Source: Thiohalocapsa halophila (GTDB lineage: Bacteria > Pseudomonadota > Gammaproteobacteria > Chromatiales > Chromatiaceae). From it: DNA of 64,000 nt. The first letter of the stretch is position 1, and each line of letters opens with the position of its first letter. The stretch lies in contig NZ_NRRV01000001.1 in assembly GCF_016583825.1 (NCBI RefSeq), forward strand, positions 124,001 through 188,000. Direction: 5' to 3'. Shown here piece by piece: positions 55,455 to 64,000 of the stretch. Position numbers and translations under genes: made by a program. The notes beneath the pieces were generated by a model that made no database searches, was not told where the DNA came from, and was given only the letters and a program-made list of their open reading frames with translations.

Positions 55455-56381
55455 TCAGGCCTCGCGTAGGTCCGCCAGGATGGCGTCCGCCCCCTGGCCG
55501 GTGAGCTCATCGGCGAGGCGCTCGCCGAGGGCCTCGGCCTCCGCGACGGGCGCCCGGCCCTCGGCGCGCAGCACCTGCTTGCCGTCCGGCGTGCCGACGA
55601 GGCCGCGCATGAACAGCCCGCCGTCCTCGTGCACCGCATGGCCGGCGATAGGCACCTGGCAGCCGCCCTGGAGCTTGGCGTTCATGGCCCGCTCCGCGCG
55701 CACCCGCTCGGCGGTGGCCTGGTGGTGCAGGGGCTCGATGAGGGCATGCACGCGGGCGTCGTCGCTGCGGCACTCGATGCCGATGGCGCCCTGGCCGATG
55801 GCGGGCAGGCTGTCCGCGGCGGAAATCTGCGCGCGGATGCGCTCGGCGAAGCCGAGCCGCTTGAGGCCGGCGGCGGCGAGGATGATGGCATCGTAGACGC
55901 CGTCGTCGAGCTTGCGCAGGCGGGTGTTGACATTGCCGCGCAGGGGCTCGATGCGCAGGTCCGGGCGGCGGGCGGCGAGCTGGCACTGGCGGCGCAGGCT
56001 GGAGGTGCCGACACAGGCGCCCTCGGGCAGCTCGTCCAATGAGCCGTAGCGATTGGACACGAAGGCGTCCAGCGGGTCTTCGCGGTCCATGATCACCGCC
56101 AGATGCAGCCCCGGCGGGAAGTCCACCGGCACGTCCTTCATGGAGTGCACGGCGATGTCGGCGGTGCCCTCCAGCATGCCCTGCTCCAGCTCCTTCACGA
56201 ACAGCCCCTTGCCGCCCACCTTGGCCAGGGGCGCATCCAGGATCTTGTCGCCGCGCGTGGTCATGCCGACGATCTCGACGGCGAGGTCCGGGTGCAGCCG
56301 CGTCAGCAGCGCCGACGCGTGCTCGGCCTGCCACATGGCGAGGGGGGATTTGCGGGTGGCGATCTTCAGGGTGTCGGGCAT
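55455..56381 (-). CDS. hemC: hydroxymethylbilane synthase (porphobilinogen deaminase)
   Basis: A 308-residue enzyme that polymerises four porphobilinogens. [40 protein letters not shown] with the catalytic Asp, [11 protein letters not shown] and the dipyrromethane cofactor Cys in [13 protein letters not shown] are intact. Start at [10 protein letters not shown] (56381) matches the family. Confidence 0.97.
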   Translation of the reverse strand: MPDTLKIATRKSPLAMWQAEHASALLTRLHPDLAVEIVGMTTRGDKILDAPLAKVGGKGLFVKELEQGMLEGTADIAVHSMKDVPVDFPPGLHLAVIMDREDPLDAFVSNRYGSLDELPEGACVGTSSLRRQCQLAARRPDLRIEPLRGNVNTRLRKLDDGVYDAIILAAAGLKRLGFAERIRAQISAADSLPAIGQGAIGIECRSDDARVHALIEPLHHQATAERVRAERAMNAKLQGGCQVPIAGHAVHEDGGLFMRGLVGTPDGKQVLRAEGRAPVAEAEALGERLADELTGQGADAILADLREA

Positions 56382-56499
56382 GGATGATTTCCGGCAGTCG
56401 GTTCTCGGTGGCACGGGCCAGCCGGCGGCGCGCCGGCTCCGGGCCGCCGGCGGGAGCGGGCGCCGCGGCCGCGGTGGTCCGTGGAATCAGCCATGGCCG

Positions 56500-57234
56500 T
56501 TAGCCATGGCGCAGGAAGCGGCGAATCTCCGGCAGATGGCGACGGCTCACGGGCAGGCGCTCCTCGCAGCCGGCGAGCACCGCGAGGGTCGCCCCGTCCG
56601 CGGCCTTCTCCAGCCCCACCAGCTGCTCGATGGCCACCAACGCATTGCGATGGATACGCACGAAGTGCTCGGGAAACTCCTGCTCCAGCGACTTGAGCGA
56701 CTCGTCGATGAGCATGCGCCCGCCGGCGTGGCGCACGGTGACATACTTCTGCTCCGCCAGCAGGTAGAGCACCTCCTCGACGCCCACCGTCTGCACGCCG
56801 CCGCGATAGTGTGCACTCAGGTGACGGCGCCGCCCGCTCGGGTCCTCCTGGCCGCTGGCGACGCGCTGCGGCCGGGTGGTGCGCGGCAGACGCTCCAGGG
56901 TCGCTTGCAGACGCTCACGGCGGACGGGCTTGACCAGATAGTCGGCGACATTGTGCTCGAAGGCGTCCAGGGCGTACTCGGGGTAGGCAGTCACCAGCAC
57001 CACCGCCGGCGGCGGGTCCAGGTCGGCGAGCGCCGCGGCCGTCTCCAGGCCGGACATGCCGGGCATCTTCTGGTCCAGCAACACCAGATCGGCATCGTTG
57101 TCGCGCGCTGCGGCCACGGCGTCCTCCCCGTTGGCCGCCTCGCCGACCACCGCATAGCCTTCGTCGAGCTCATCGATCAGGCGCCGCAACCGCTCCCGCG
57201 CCGGTGCCTCGTCGTCCACGAGCAGGATCTTCAT
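56500..57234 (-). CDS. algR: LytTR response regulator AlgR
   Basis: A 244-residue regulator: receiver (1-120; D7, D8, phosphoacceptor D54 in VLLDQKMPG, K104 in LVKP) and LytTR DNA-binding domain (~140-240; EEVLYLLAEQKYVTV, FVRIHRNALVA). Gene order argH / algZ-algR-hemC matches Pseudomonas and relatives. The ATG overlaps the algZ stop by 4 bp. Confidence 0.92.
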   Translation of the reverse strand: MKILLVDDEAPARERLRRLIDELDEGYAVVGEAANGEDAVAAARDNDADLVLLDQKMPGMSGLETAAALADLDPPPAVVLVTAYPEYALDAFEHNVADYLVKPVRRERLQATLERLPRTTRPQRVASGQEDPSGRRRHLSAHYRGGVQTVGVEEVLYLLAEQKYVTVRHAGGRMLIDESLKSLEQEFPEHFVRIHRNALVAIEQLVGLEKAADGATLAVLAGCEERLPVSRRHLPEIRRFLRHG

Positions 57235-58334
57235 GACTGCCTCCATGGGTAAGGGAAGACCAGCCGCACCAGATAATCGCCGTCCACCAGCGAGCGCGTC
57301 ACCCGCGCCGTGCCGGGAAACATCGCCTCCATTCGCTGCGAGACGTTCTGCAGTGCCATGCCGTTGCCGCGATGCCGGCGCGCCGCATCCGCCGAGCGCG
57401 GCAGCGTGTTGCGGATGCTCAGGCTCACCGCGCCGCGGCGATAACGCCCGACGATACGGATCACGCCGGGCTGTGAGGACGGCTGAATGCCATGGTAAAC
57501 CGCGTTCTCCACCAAGGGCTGCAGAATCAGCGGCGGCACCGCTGCATCGCCCGGTAGATCCTCGAGGTCCCAGATGACCCGCAGGCGCTCGCCGAGGCGC
57601 TGTGCCTCGATGTTCAGATAGCGCCGGGAGAGAGCCAGCTCTTCGGCGAGGGTGGTGCGGTCGGCGTCCGTGGCCAGCGACGCCCGGAACAAGTCCGCGA
57701 GGTCTTCGACCACCTCTTCGGCGAGGCGCGGATCGGTCTGGGTCAGGCTGGCGATTGTGTTCATGCTGTTGAACAGGAAGTGCGGACGAATGCGCGCCTG
57801 CAGGGTCTTGAGCCGGGCGTTGGCCACAGCCTCCACTTGGGAACGCCACTGCTGATGCAGGTAAAGGTAACGCAACATCAACGCCCCGACGATGGCCGAA
57901 ATCAGCCCGGCGCGAATCAGGAGCCCGCGCGCCCCATCGTCGGGGAAGAGTCCCGCGGCTTCGGCCCAGGGCACCAGAATCGTACACATAAAGGCGACCG
58001 CCACGGCACTGGCGACGATCACCGCCAGCGCTGTGACCACCGCCGCGGGGCCGGGCATGCGCCGCAGCGGTATGCGCAGGATGCACAATAGGCTGGCGCC
58101 CAGCATGACGATGCCGAGCACCAGCAAAGACAGCGGACCGAGCCGCGCCCAGAAGCCCGCGAGCGGGCTGCTGGAGGCCAGCGCCAGCAAAATCGCGAGC
58201 AGCTCCCCGTACAGCACCACGCCGAGCGTCATGGGCAGGCTGCAGAAATCGGGCAGCAGGGCGGGCGCGTGTGCCGCCGGTGCGGCTTTGGACGCTGCCT
58301 CGCGCGGGGCACGCGGCGGCGGGCTTGTGGCCAT
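57231..58334 (-). CDS. algZ: LytS-type sensor histidine kinase AlgZ (FimS)
   Basis: A 367-residue membrane sensor with four helices (~35-145). The His_kinase (PF06580) H-box RIRPHFLFNSMNTIASL has H185; N-box LQPLVENAVYHGI and G-box NGMALQNVSQRM are intact, unlike the nearby BarA-like protein. It pairs with AlgR through an ATGA overlap. Divergent from argH. Confidence 0.9.
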   Translation of the reverse strand: MATSPPPRAPREAASKAAPAAHAPALLPDFCSLPMTLGVVLYGELLAILLALASSSPLAGFWARLGPLSLLVLGIVMLGASLLCILRIPLRRMPGPAAVVTALAVIVASAVAVAFMCTILVPWAEAAGLFPDDGARGLLIRAGLISAIVGALMLRYLYLHQQWRSQVEAVANARLKTLQARIRPHFLFNSMNTIASLTQTDPRLAEEVVEDLADLFRASLATDADRTTLAEELALSRRYLNIEAQRLGERLRVIWDLEDLPGDAAVPPLILQPLVENAVYHGIQPSSQPGVIRIVGRYRRGAVSLSIRNTLPRSADAARRHRGNGMALQNVSQRMEAMFPGTARVTRSLVDGDYLVRLVFPYPWRQS

Positions 58335-58431
58335 GGGCTGTGTGTAGACTCCGGACGGCGCGGCCCTGTAATCTGAGCCGGCTTCGGCTTTCCGTTCTCT
58401 CAGTCCGCCAATTTACCAGCACACGAGCGCA

Positions 58432-59838
58432 ATGACCGATTCCGCCGCAAAACCCTGGGCCGGGCGCTTCGAGCAACCGACCGACGCCTTCGTCGAGGCC
58501 TTCACGGCATCGGTGGGGTTCGACCATCGCCTCTATCGCCAGGACATCGCCGGCTCCATCGCCCATGCGCGCATGCTCGCCCATCAGGGCATCCTCGATG
58601 CAGACGAGTGCGATGCCATCGTCGCGGGCTTGACACGCATCGGCGAGCGCATCACCGCCGGCGACTTTGCATGGTCCGAGGCGCTGGAAGACGTGCACAT
58701 GAACATTGAGGCGGCGCTCACCGCCGAGGTCGGCGACGCCGGCAAGCGCCTGCACACCGGCCGCTCCCGCAACGATCAGGTGGCCACCGACATTCGCCTA
58801 TGGTTGCGCGAGGAGATCGACGCCCTGCTCGGCGGCATCGACGCCCTGGTGGCAGCGCTGCTGGACCTCGCCGAGCGCGAGGCGGAAACCATCATGCCGG
58901 GCTTCACGCATTTGCAGGTGGCCCAGCCCATCACCTTCGGCCATCACATGATGGCCTGGGTGGAGATGCTCGAGCGCGATGCGGATCGCTTTCGCGACTG
59001 CCGCCGGCGCCTCAATGTCATGCCGCTCGGCGCCGCCGCGCTGGCAGGCACCACTTATCCCATCGACCGCAGCTTCACCGCCGCGGCCCTCGGCTTCGAG
59101 CACGCAGCGGAGAACTCCTTGGACGCGGTCTCCGACCGCGACTTCGCCATCGAATTCGCCGCCGCGGCGGCCATCGCGATGATGCACCTGTCGCGCTGCT
59201 CCGAGGAGCTGATCCTCTGGTCCTCCGCGCAATTTGGCTTCATCGAGCTGTCGGACGCCTACTGCACTGGCTCGTCCATCATGCCGCAGAAAAAGAACCC
59301 GGACGTGCCGGAGCTGGTGCGCGGCAAGACGGGACGCATCTTCGGGCACCTGATGGGCTTGCTGACCCTGATGAAGGGCCAGCCGCTGGCATACAACAAG
59401 GACAACCAAGAGGACAAAGAGCCCCTGTTCGACACCGCCGACAACCTGCGCGGCGCGCTCAAAGTATTCGCCGACATGATGCGCCACGTCAGCTGCAACC
59501 GCGCGCGCATGCGCGCGGCGGCGAGCCAGGGCTTCGCGACGGCCACCGATCTGGCGGACTATCTGGTGCACCGAGGCATCGCCTTCCGCGACGCACACGA
59601 GATCGTCGGCAAGGCCGTAGCCTTCGGTATCCGCAGCGGCCGTGACCTCGCCGAGCTGAGCTTGGAAGAGCTGCGCCGGTTCTCCCCGGCCATCGGCGAG
59701 GACGTCTACAGCGTCCTGACGCTGGAGGGCGCCGTGGCCGCGCGCAATCACTTGGGCGGCACGGCTCCCGAGCAAGTGCGCGCCGCCATCGCACGCAAGC
59801 GCCGGGCCCGGGCCGAGACGGGCGATGCCGGGCGCTGA
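58432..59838 (+). CDS. argH: argininosuccinate lyase
   Basis: A 468-residue fumarase/aspartase-superfamily enzyme giving arginine and fumarate. [28 protein letters not shown] and the [12 protein letters not shown] signature (catalytic Ser loop) are intact. ATG at 58432, 97 bp from divergent algZ. Confidence 0.97.
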   Translation: MTDSAAKPWAGRFEQPTDAFVEAFTASVGFDHRLYRQDIAGSIAHARMLAHQGILDADECDAIVAGLTRIGERITAGDFAWSEALEDVHMNIEAALTAEVGDAGKRLHTGRSRNDQVATDIRLWLREEIDALLGGIDALVAALLDLAEREAETIMPGFTHLQVAQPITFGHHMMAWVEMLERDADRFRDCRRRLNVMPLGAAALAGTTYPIDRSFTAAALGFEHAAENSLDAVSDRDFAIEFAAAAAIAMMHLSRCSEELILWSSAQFGFIELSDAYCTGSSIMPQKKNPDVPELVRGKTGRIFGHLMGLLTLMKGQPLAYNKDNQEDKEPLFDTADNLRGALKVFADMMRHVSCNRARMRAAASQGFATATDLADYLVHRGIAFRDAHEIVGKAVAFGIRSGRDLAELSLEELRRFSPAIGEDVYSVLTLEGAVAARNHLGGTAPEQVRAAIARKRRARAETGDAGR

Positions 59839-59960
59839 GCCCGCAAGCGCCCGACGCACACCCGAAGCCTGGCCCGGCGACAGCGCCGGGGCGATGCACA
59901 GCACGAGTGCATCGGCCCTGAGGCCTGCGCAGGTGCCCCCGGCCCGCCTACGAGGACCCC

Positions 59961-60317
59961 ATGGGCGATAGCATCGACGACCTGAGCGAGCGCCTGCTCG
60001 CCTTTGCCCGCGCCCGAGACTGGGAGCAGTTCCAGTCGCCGAAGAACCTGGCCATGGCGCTTGCCGGCGAAGCCGGGGAGCTGCTCGAGCACTTCCAGTG
60101 GCTCACCGAGGCCCAGAGCGCGGACCTGAGCCCGGAGAAGCGCCGCGCCGTCGCGCATGAGCTCGCGGACATCCTGAGCTACCTGCTGCGCCTGGCCGAG
60201 CGCCTCGACGTCGACCTCATCGCCGCGACGCACGAGAAGATCGCCATCAACGAGGTCCGCTACCCTGCCGAGCGGGTGCGGGGCGATGCCAGGCGCGCCA
60301 GTGAGTACGAGGATTGA
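59961..60317 (+). CDS. MazG-like nucleotide pyrophosphohydrolase
   Basis: A 118-residue all-alpha NTP-PPase (RS21-C6/MazG-like group). Metal ligands are in GEAGELLEHFQW (E-x-x-E) and HELADILSYLLRLAERLDVD (E-x-x-D). It should hydrolyse non-canonical or dC-type triphosphates to clean the nucleotide pool. GAGG precedes the ATG. It is 122 bp after argH on the same strand. Confidence 0.88.
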   Translation: MGDSIDDLSERLLAFARARDWEQFQSPKNLAMALAGEAGELLEHFQWLTEAQSADLSPEKRRAVAHELADILSYLLRLAERLDVDLIAATHEKIAINEVRYPAERVRGDARRASEYED

Positions 60318-60418
60318 CGGGCGCGCTCGGTCCAGCGCGTACAGACGCAGGCGGCGTCAGGGTCTAAACTGCGGACACTACGCAGCCGCGCGTCAGCGCG
60401 CGAGTCGACGAGTCAATC

Positions 60419-60877
60419 ATGAGCATCGACGCCGCAATCTCCCAATGTCCGGTGTTCCAGGGCGTGCCGCTGACGCGCGCCCGCGCCCTGCTGGCGGGCG
60501 GGCAGCAGCGGACCATCGCGACGGGCGAGATCCTCATCGACGAAGGCCTGCCGAACGAGCACCTGCACCTGGTCCTGTCCGGGCGCCTGCGGGTGATGCT
60601 GCCCATCAATGAATCACGCTTTCGCACGGTGCATCTCGCCGATTTGGAAATGGGCGCCCTCACCGGCGAGTACTCGGCCTTCGACCAGCGCCCGGCCTCG
60701 GCGCGGGTCAGCGCCGTGGAGACCACGGTGCTGCTGTCGCAGCGCGCCCACGCGTTCACGGCGGCCCTGGACCAGGACCCGGAGACCGCCAAGCACGTCT
60801 ATCGCAATCTGCTGGAGCTGCTCATCGAGCGTCTGCGGGCCACGGACGCCGAGGCGGAGGTCATCATACCCGTGTGA
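60419..60877 (+). CDS. cyclic nucleotide-binding domain protein (152 aa)
   Basis: A stand-alone cNMP-binding beta-barrel (CPVFQGVPLTRARALLAGG; G-E-I-L-I-D-E-G; LHLVLSGRLRVML; G-A-L-T-G-E-Y-S-A-F-D; ARVSAVETTVLL). The P-B cassette G-E-x-S-x-x is present, but the Arg that binds cyclic phosphate is not clear. No DNA-binding domain follows, so it is a signal-binding module rather than a Crp regulator. Confidence 0.8.
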   Translation: MSIDAAISQCPVFQGVPLTRARALLAGGQQRTIATGEILIDEGLPNEHLHLVLSGRLRVMLPINESRFRTVHLADLEMGALTGEYSAFDQRPASARVSAVETTVLLSQRAHAFTAALDQDPETAKHVYRNLLELLIERLRATDAEAEVIIPV

Positions 60878-60967
60878 CCGACGCCGGTGATTTGCCTCGC
60901 ACGGATGCCTGCGGCAGCGGTGCTCATGGCCGGGTGCCAAGCCGAGACTGGCGGTCGCGCCGCCCCC

Positions 60968-61984
60968 TCAGGGAATAATGAGCCGCATACCGAGCCGCAG
61001 CTCGTCGGGGCCATTGAGCACGTCTTGGTTGGCCTCGAAGATGCGTCGCCAGGCGCTCGGATCACCATAGACCTTGGCAGCGATGCGCGAGAGGGTATCT
61101 GCGGCGCGCACCTCATAGACCGCCTTGGCTCGGGCGCCTGCATCGGTACTGCGGCGGCCGCCGGACGCTGCGTCGTCACCGCCCTGCGGCTTACGCTGGC
61201 GCTCGCCCTGGGGACCGGCCTGGCGGGCGTGCTGGCGGGCGTGCTGGGAGCCGCTGTCGAGAAGCGGCGCATCGCTCACCGGCGTCGGCGCCGCGCTCCG
61301 GGCCCGGGCGCTGGCGGCCTCCAGGCGATTGTCCAGCTCCAATACGCGCTGCACCGCCTCGGCCTGGCGCTCCTTGGCGGTCGCCAGCTCCAGCGACAGG
61401 CGCTCGTTCTCGGTGCGCACCCGCGCATGGGCCTCCTCCAGCGCCGCGTGCAGCTTCTCGGCCTTGTCCGCCCGCAGCAGGGCCTCGTCGACGGTGAGCT
61501 GCTGTTGCTTGAGGCGTGCCTCCAGCTCGGCGACGCGCGCATCCAGCGCCTTGACTTGGTCTTCGGCTTCCCGGCGCGCGCGCTCTGACGCGGCGAGCCG
61601 GCGCTGGAGGGCTTGCACGCGTGCGGCCTCGCCGACGAGCGCCGCCTCGCCTGGCTCGCCGTCCACCTCGCTCAGGCGTGCGTCTAGGCGCTCGGCCAGC
61701 GTGGCGAGCCGCGAGGCCTGGGCATCCAACCGCTCGGCTATGGCCCGCTCACCCTCCAGGGCCCGCAGACGCTCGGTCAGGGCCGCGTTCTCCTGCAGGA
61801 GCCGCTCGCGCTCGGTCCGCAGCGCAGGCTCCCCTGCGGCGGCCTTGGGAGCGCTGTCCTGCGCGGAGGTCGGGGGCGCCGGCAGCAACATCAGGGCGGC
61901 CGCCAGCACGGCGGCGCAAGCACCGGCCACGGGATGGATCAGCTGGACCGCAAGACGGGCTGGCATGGACAGAACAGGTGGCAT
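60968..61984 (-). CDS. secreted coiled-coil protein with C-terminal LysM domain
   Basis: About 338 residues from the ATG at 61984 (or 332 from 61966). A signal peptide (VAGACAAVLAAALMLLPAPP) is followed by ~170 residues of heptad coiled coil rich in Glu, Arg, Ala and Leu, a low-complexity Gln/Arg linker and a LysM domain (~290-338, YEVRAADTLSRIAAKVYGD... LRLGMRLIIP) for peptidoglycan binding. FimV/TolA-like architecture; it probably spans or tethers envelope layers. Function not known. Confidence 0.82.
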   Translation of the reverse strand: MPPVLSMPARLAVQLIHPVAGACAAVLAAALMLLPAPPTSAQDSAPKAAAGEPALRTERERLLQENAALTERLRALEGERAIAERLDAQASRLATLAERLDARLSEVDGEPGEAALVGEAARVQALQRRLAASERARREAEDQVKALDARVAELEARLKQQQLTVDEALLRADKAEKLHAALEEAHARVRTENERLSLELATAKERQAEAVQRVLELDNRLEAASARARSAAPTPVSDAPLLDSGSQHARQHARQAGPQGERQRKPQGGDDAASGGRRSTDAGARAKAVYEVRAADTLSRIAAKVYGDPSAWRRIFEANQDVLNGPDELRLGMRLIIP

Positions 61985-62049
61985 GGCAGAGCAGGCTTGC
62001 GCCTCGGGTCTGATGTCTGAAACCGGCCGCCGAGCGCCCGACGCCGACA

Positions 62050-63072
62050 TCAGTCGCGTGCTGGTGATCCGGCGAAGGCGGCGGGCAGGCGCGTCAACAG
62101 GGCGCGCATACCGCTGGCGAGACGCTGCCAAGGGCGTTTCTTGGACTGCCAGCGCAGCCGGTAGAGATCGCGGCTGGCGCGCGCGGCGAGCAAGTAATCG
62201 TCGCTGGTGCTGAGATCGTCCACCAGCCCCAAGCCGAGCGCCTGCTCGCCGTACCAGTACTCACCGGTGGCGACCTTGTCGAGATCCAAATCCTTACGGT
62301 ACTCCCGAATGAAGCCCTTGAACAGTTGGTGTGTTTCCTCGAGGTGCTCGCGGAGCTTGGCACGACCGGCCTCGGTGTTCTCACCGAACAGGGTCAGGGT
62401 CCGCTTGTAGTCTCCGGCGGTATGCAGCTCGAAGTCGATCCCCTGATGCTGGAGCCAGCGATGGAAGTTCGGCAGCTGGGCGATCACCCCGATGGAGCCG
62501 ATGATGGCGAAAGGCGCGGCAACGATGCGATCGGCGACGCAGGCCATCAGATAGCCCCCGCTGGCGGCGACCCGGTCCACTGCGACCGTCAGCGCAATAC
62601 CGCGCCGGCGGATACGCAGCAGCTGCGAGGCGCCGAGGCCATGCTCGTGCACGGCGCCGCCGGCGTTGTCCAAGCGCACCAGCACCTCGTCGCCCTCGCC
62701 TGCTTCTTGCAGCAGGGCCGAGACGGTCTCGCGCAGGCCGCCCACCTCGCTGGCGAGCAGGTCACCGTGGAAGTCCAGCACGAACAGGCGCGGGCGCTCG
62801 GCGGTCTCTGCCTTGGCCCGAGCCTTGTGGGCTTTTTGCTCCGCCTTGGCCCAGCGCTTGTATGCCTTGGGCGGCAGGGTCGCGCGCTTGAGGCCGTCCG
62901 CCATGTCCTCGTAGCGGTCATTGAGGTTGGTGATCTCGAGCCGACCGCCGTCGACCTCGTGCCCGCCCTGGTGGCGGGCACGCAGCGCCAGCGCCACGAA
63001 AACGCCGAGCAGCGCCAGCAGGGTCAGGGTCTTGGCAGTGAACAGGCCGTAGTCGATCAGGGCATCCAGCAA
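62050..63072 (-). CDS. sohB: inner-membrane peptidase SohB
   Basis: A 340-residue S49-family protease (E. coli SohB 349). N-terminal helix (TAKTLTLLALLGVFVALALR), basic segment, then the SppA-like fold with catalytic Ser in RVAASGGYLMACVAD and Lys in GDYKRTLTLFGENTE. Initiation is at TTG (63072), supported by a strong GAGGAGG 8 bp upstream. Confidence 0.93.
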   Translation of the reverse strand: MLDALIDYGLFTAKTLTLLALLGVFVALALRARHQGGHEVDGGRLEITNLNDRYEDMADGLKRATLPPKAYKRWAKAEQKAHKARAKAETAERPRLFVLDFHGDLLASEVGGLRETVSALLQEAGEGDEVLVRLDNAGGAVHEHGLGASQLLRIRRRGIALTVAVDRVAASGGYLMACVADRIVAAPFAIIGSIGVIAQLPNFHRWLQHQGIDFELHTAGDYKRTLTLFGENTEAGRAKLREHLEETHQLFKGFIREYRKDLDLDKVATGEYWYGEQALGLGLVDDLSTSDDYLLAARASRDLYRLRWQSKKRPWQRLASGMRALLTRLPAAFAGSPARD

Positions 63073-63114
63073 GGATTGGCCTCCTCAGGGTTGCGCGCCG
63101 CTCATCGCCGCCGC

Positions 63115-63954
63115 TCAGACGGCGATGGGGGCGCGGATGGGCGGGTGCGGGTCGTAACCCGTGATGGCGACGTCGTCGAAGCGGTAATCGAACAGCGTCG
63201 GCGGGCGACGGCGCAAGTCCAGCCGAGGCAGCGGACGCAGCTCGCGTGATAGTTGTGCGTAGACGATGTCGTCGGTGAGATGGTTCCGGTACAGATGCAG
63301 GTCGCCGAAGGTGTGCACGAGCTCGCCCGGCGCGAGGTCGCACTGCTGGGCCACCATGTGCGTGAGCAGCGCGTAGCTCGCGATGTTGAAAGGCACGCCG
63401 AGAAACAGATCGGCACTGCGCTGGTAGAGCTGGCAGGAGAGGCGTCCCGCCTGCACGTAGAACTGAAACAAGCAATGGCAGGGCGCCAGCGCCATCCGCC
63501 CGGAGGCCGCGTTCTCCGCCGGCGCCACACCGGCGGCCGGCAGGTCCGCGGGATTCCAGGCCGACACCACCAAGCGGCGCGAGCCCGGGTCGCGCCGGAT
63601 GGTCGCCACGATCTCCGCCAGCTGATCGATACTGTGACCGTCAGGGGCCGGCCAGCTGCGCCACTGGCGGCCGTAAATCGGCCCGAGCTCCCCGTCCGGC
63701 GCCGCCCACTCGTCCCAAATGCTCACGCCCCGGGCGGTCAGCCAATGGTTGTTGGTGGAGCCGGACAGGAACCAGAGCAGCTCGTAGACGACGCTCTTGA
63801 CATGCACGCGCTTGGTGGTCACCAGCGGGAAGCCGGCGGCGAGGTCGAAGCGCACTTGGCGACCGAACACCGAGCGCGTGCCGATGCCGGTACGGTCGGC
63901 CTTATCGACGCCGTTGTCGATGACATCGCGCAGAAGGTCGTGATACTGCTGCAT
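63115..63954 (-). CDS. thyA: thymidylate synthase
   Basis: A 279-residue ThyA that methylates dUMP to dTMP with methylene-THF. [32 protein letters not shown], catalytic Cys in [30 protein letters not shown] and [10 protein letters not shown] are conserved. A ~12-residue insert ([12 protein letters not shown]) precedes the active site. Usual partner lgt would lie beyond the window edge. Confidence 0.97.
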   Translation of the reverse strand: MQQYHDLLRDVIDNGVDKADRTGIGTRSVFGRQVRFDLAAGFPLVTTKRVHVKSVVYELLWFLSGSTNNHWLTARGVSIWDEWAAPDGELGPIYGRQWRSWPAPDGHSIDQLAEIVATIRRDPGSRRLVVSAWNPADLPAAGVAPAENAASGRMALAPCHCLFQFYVQAGRLSCQLYQRSADLFLGVPFNIASYALLTHMVAQQCDLAPGELVHTFGDLHLYRNHLTDDIVYAQLSRELRPLPRLDLRRRPPTLFDYRFDDVAITGYDPHPPIRAPIAV

Positions 63955-64000
63955 ACGTGGTCCGTGAGCTGGGGCCGGGCCGCTTGGGGGCGGATACGCT

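Noticed and set aside
57231-58334. Degeneration of AlgZ like the nearby hybrid protein
   Set aside because: Its H-box His, N-box and G-box are intact, so it was annotated as a normal LytS-type kinase.

Overview
The window is GC-rich, gene-dense gammaproteobacterial chromosome. Gene order (tpiA-secG-tRNA-Leu-nuoA..N; argH / algZ-algR-hemC-hemD-hemX; tamA-tamB; sohB and thyA) fits Gammaproteobacteria. A secreted Gly/Tyr/Pro-rich protein that looks like a sulfur-globule envelope protein points to a sulfur-oxidising member of the Chromatiales (Chromatiaceae/Ectothiorhodospiraceae type). No photosynthesis or sulfur-oxidation enzymes lie in the window, so phototrophy cannot be judged. No phage, IS transposase, CRISPR array or rRNA was found.

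Layout. 1-1200: small accessory genes (a partial Uma2 endonuclease and an overlapping pair of small unknowns) flanking a 160-bp MITE-like inverted-repeat element. 1.6-3.1 kb: adenosine-kinase-like PfkB sugar kinase and a small secreted protein. 3.3-8.1 kb: a 1190-residue fusion of three VanZ-like modules with an O-antigen-ligase domain, plus a multi-span membrane protein. 8.1-23.5 kb: complete 14-subunit NADH dehydrogenase (nuoN to nuoA, minus strand) behind a good sigma70-type promoter, with a heptanucleotide repeat array between nuoH and nuoI. 23.6-25.7 kb: tRNA-Leu(GAG), secG, tpiA and divergent smpB. 25.8-28.5 kb: membrane protein, a 44-residue ORF and typA/bipA. 28.5-29.1 kb: a long gene-free stretch with DnaA-box-like motifs.

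29.1-39.9 kb: flippase-like LPG_synthase_TM protein, lipid A acyltransferase, tamB, tamA, a bacterial voltage-gated sodium channel, a second heptad array and glucokinase. 40.1-46.4 kb: sulfur-globule-like protein with a promoter/operator-like leader, an anchored unknown, a sigma54 response regulator, a BarA-like hybrid protein whose kinase core looks degenerate while REC and Hpt are intact, and a glycosyltransferase. 46.7-53.7 kb: ubiD, an RRM protein, an SO_0444-type metal exporter carrying an HMA domain, two glycine-zipper lipoproteins, a Rap1a/Tai-like protein, a YeeZ-like SDR protein and a ferredoxin-reductase-type enzyme. 53.9-64 kb: hemX(short)-hemD-hemC, algR-algZ, argH, a MazG-like pyrophosphohydrolase, a cyclic-nucleotide-binding protein, a LysM coiled-coil protein, sohB and thyA.

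Most of the window is housekeeping. The most unusual items are the H-box-less phosphorelay protein with its sigma54 regulator, the VanZ/ligase/CBM-like fusion, the two heptad arrays (one directly abutting the nuoI start codon), and the sulfur-globule gene with palindromes downstream of its putative promoter. Start codons were moved inward from the longest open frame where Shine-Dalgarno sequence, ATGA/GTGA overlaps or family length argued for it.
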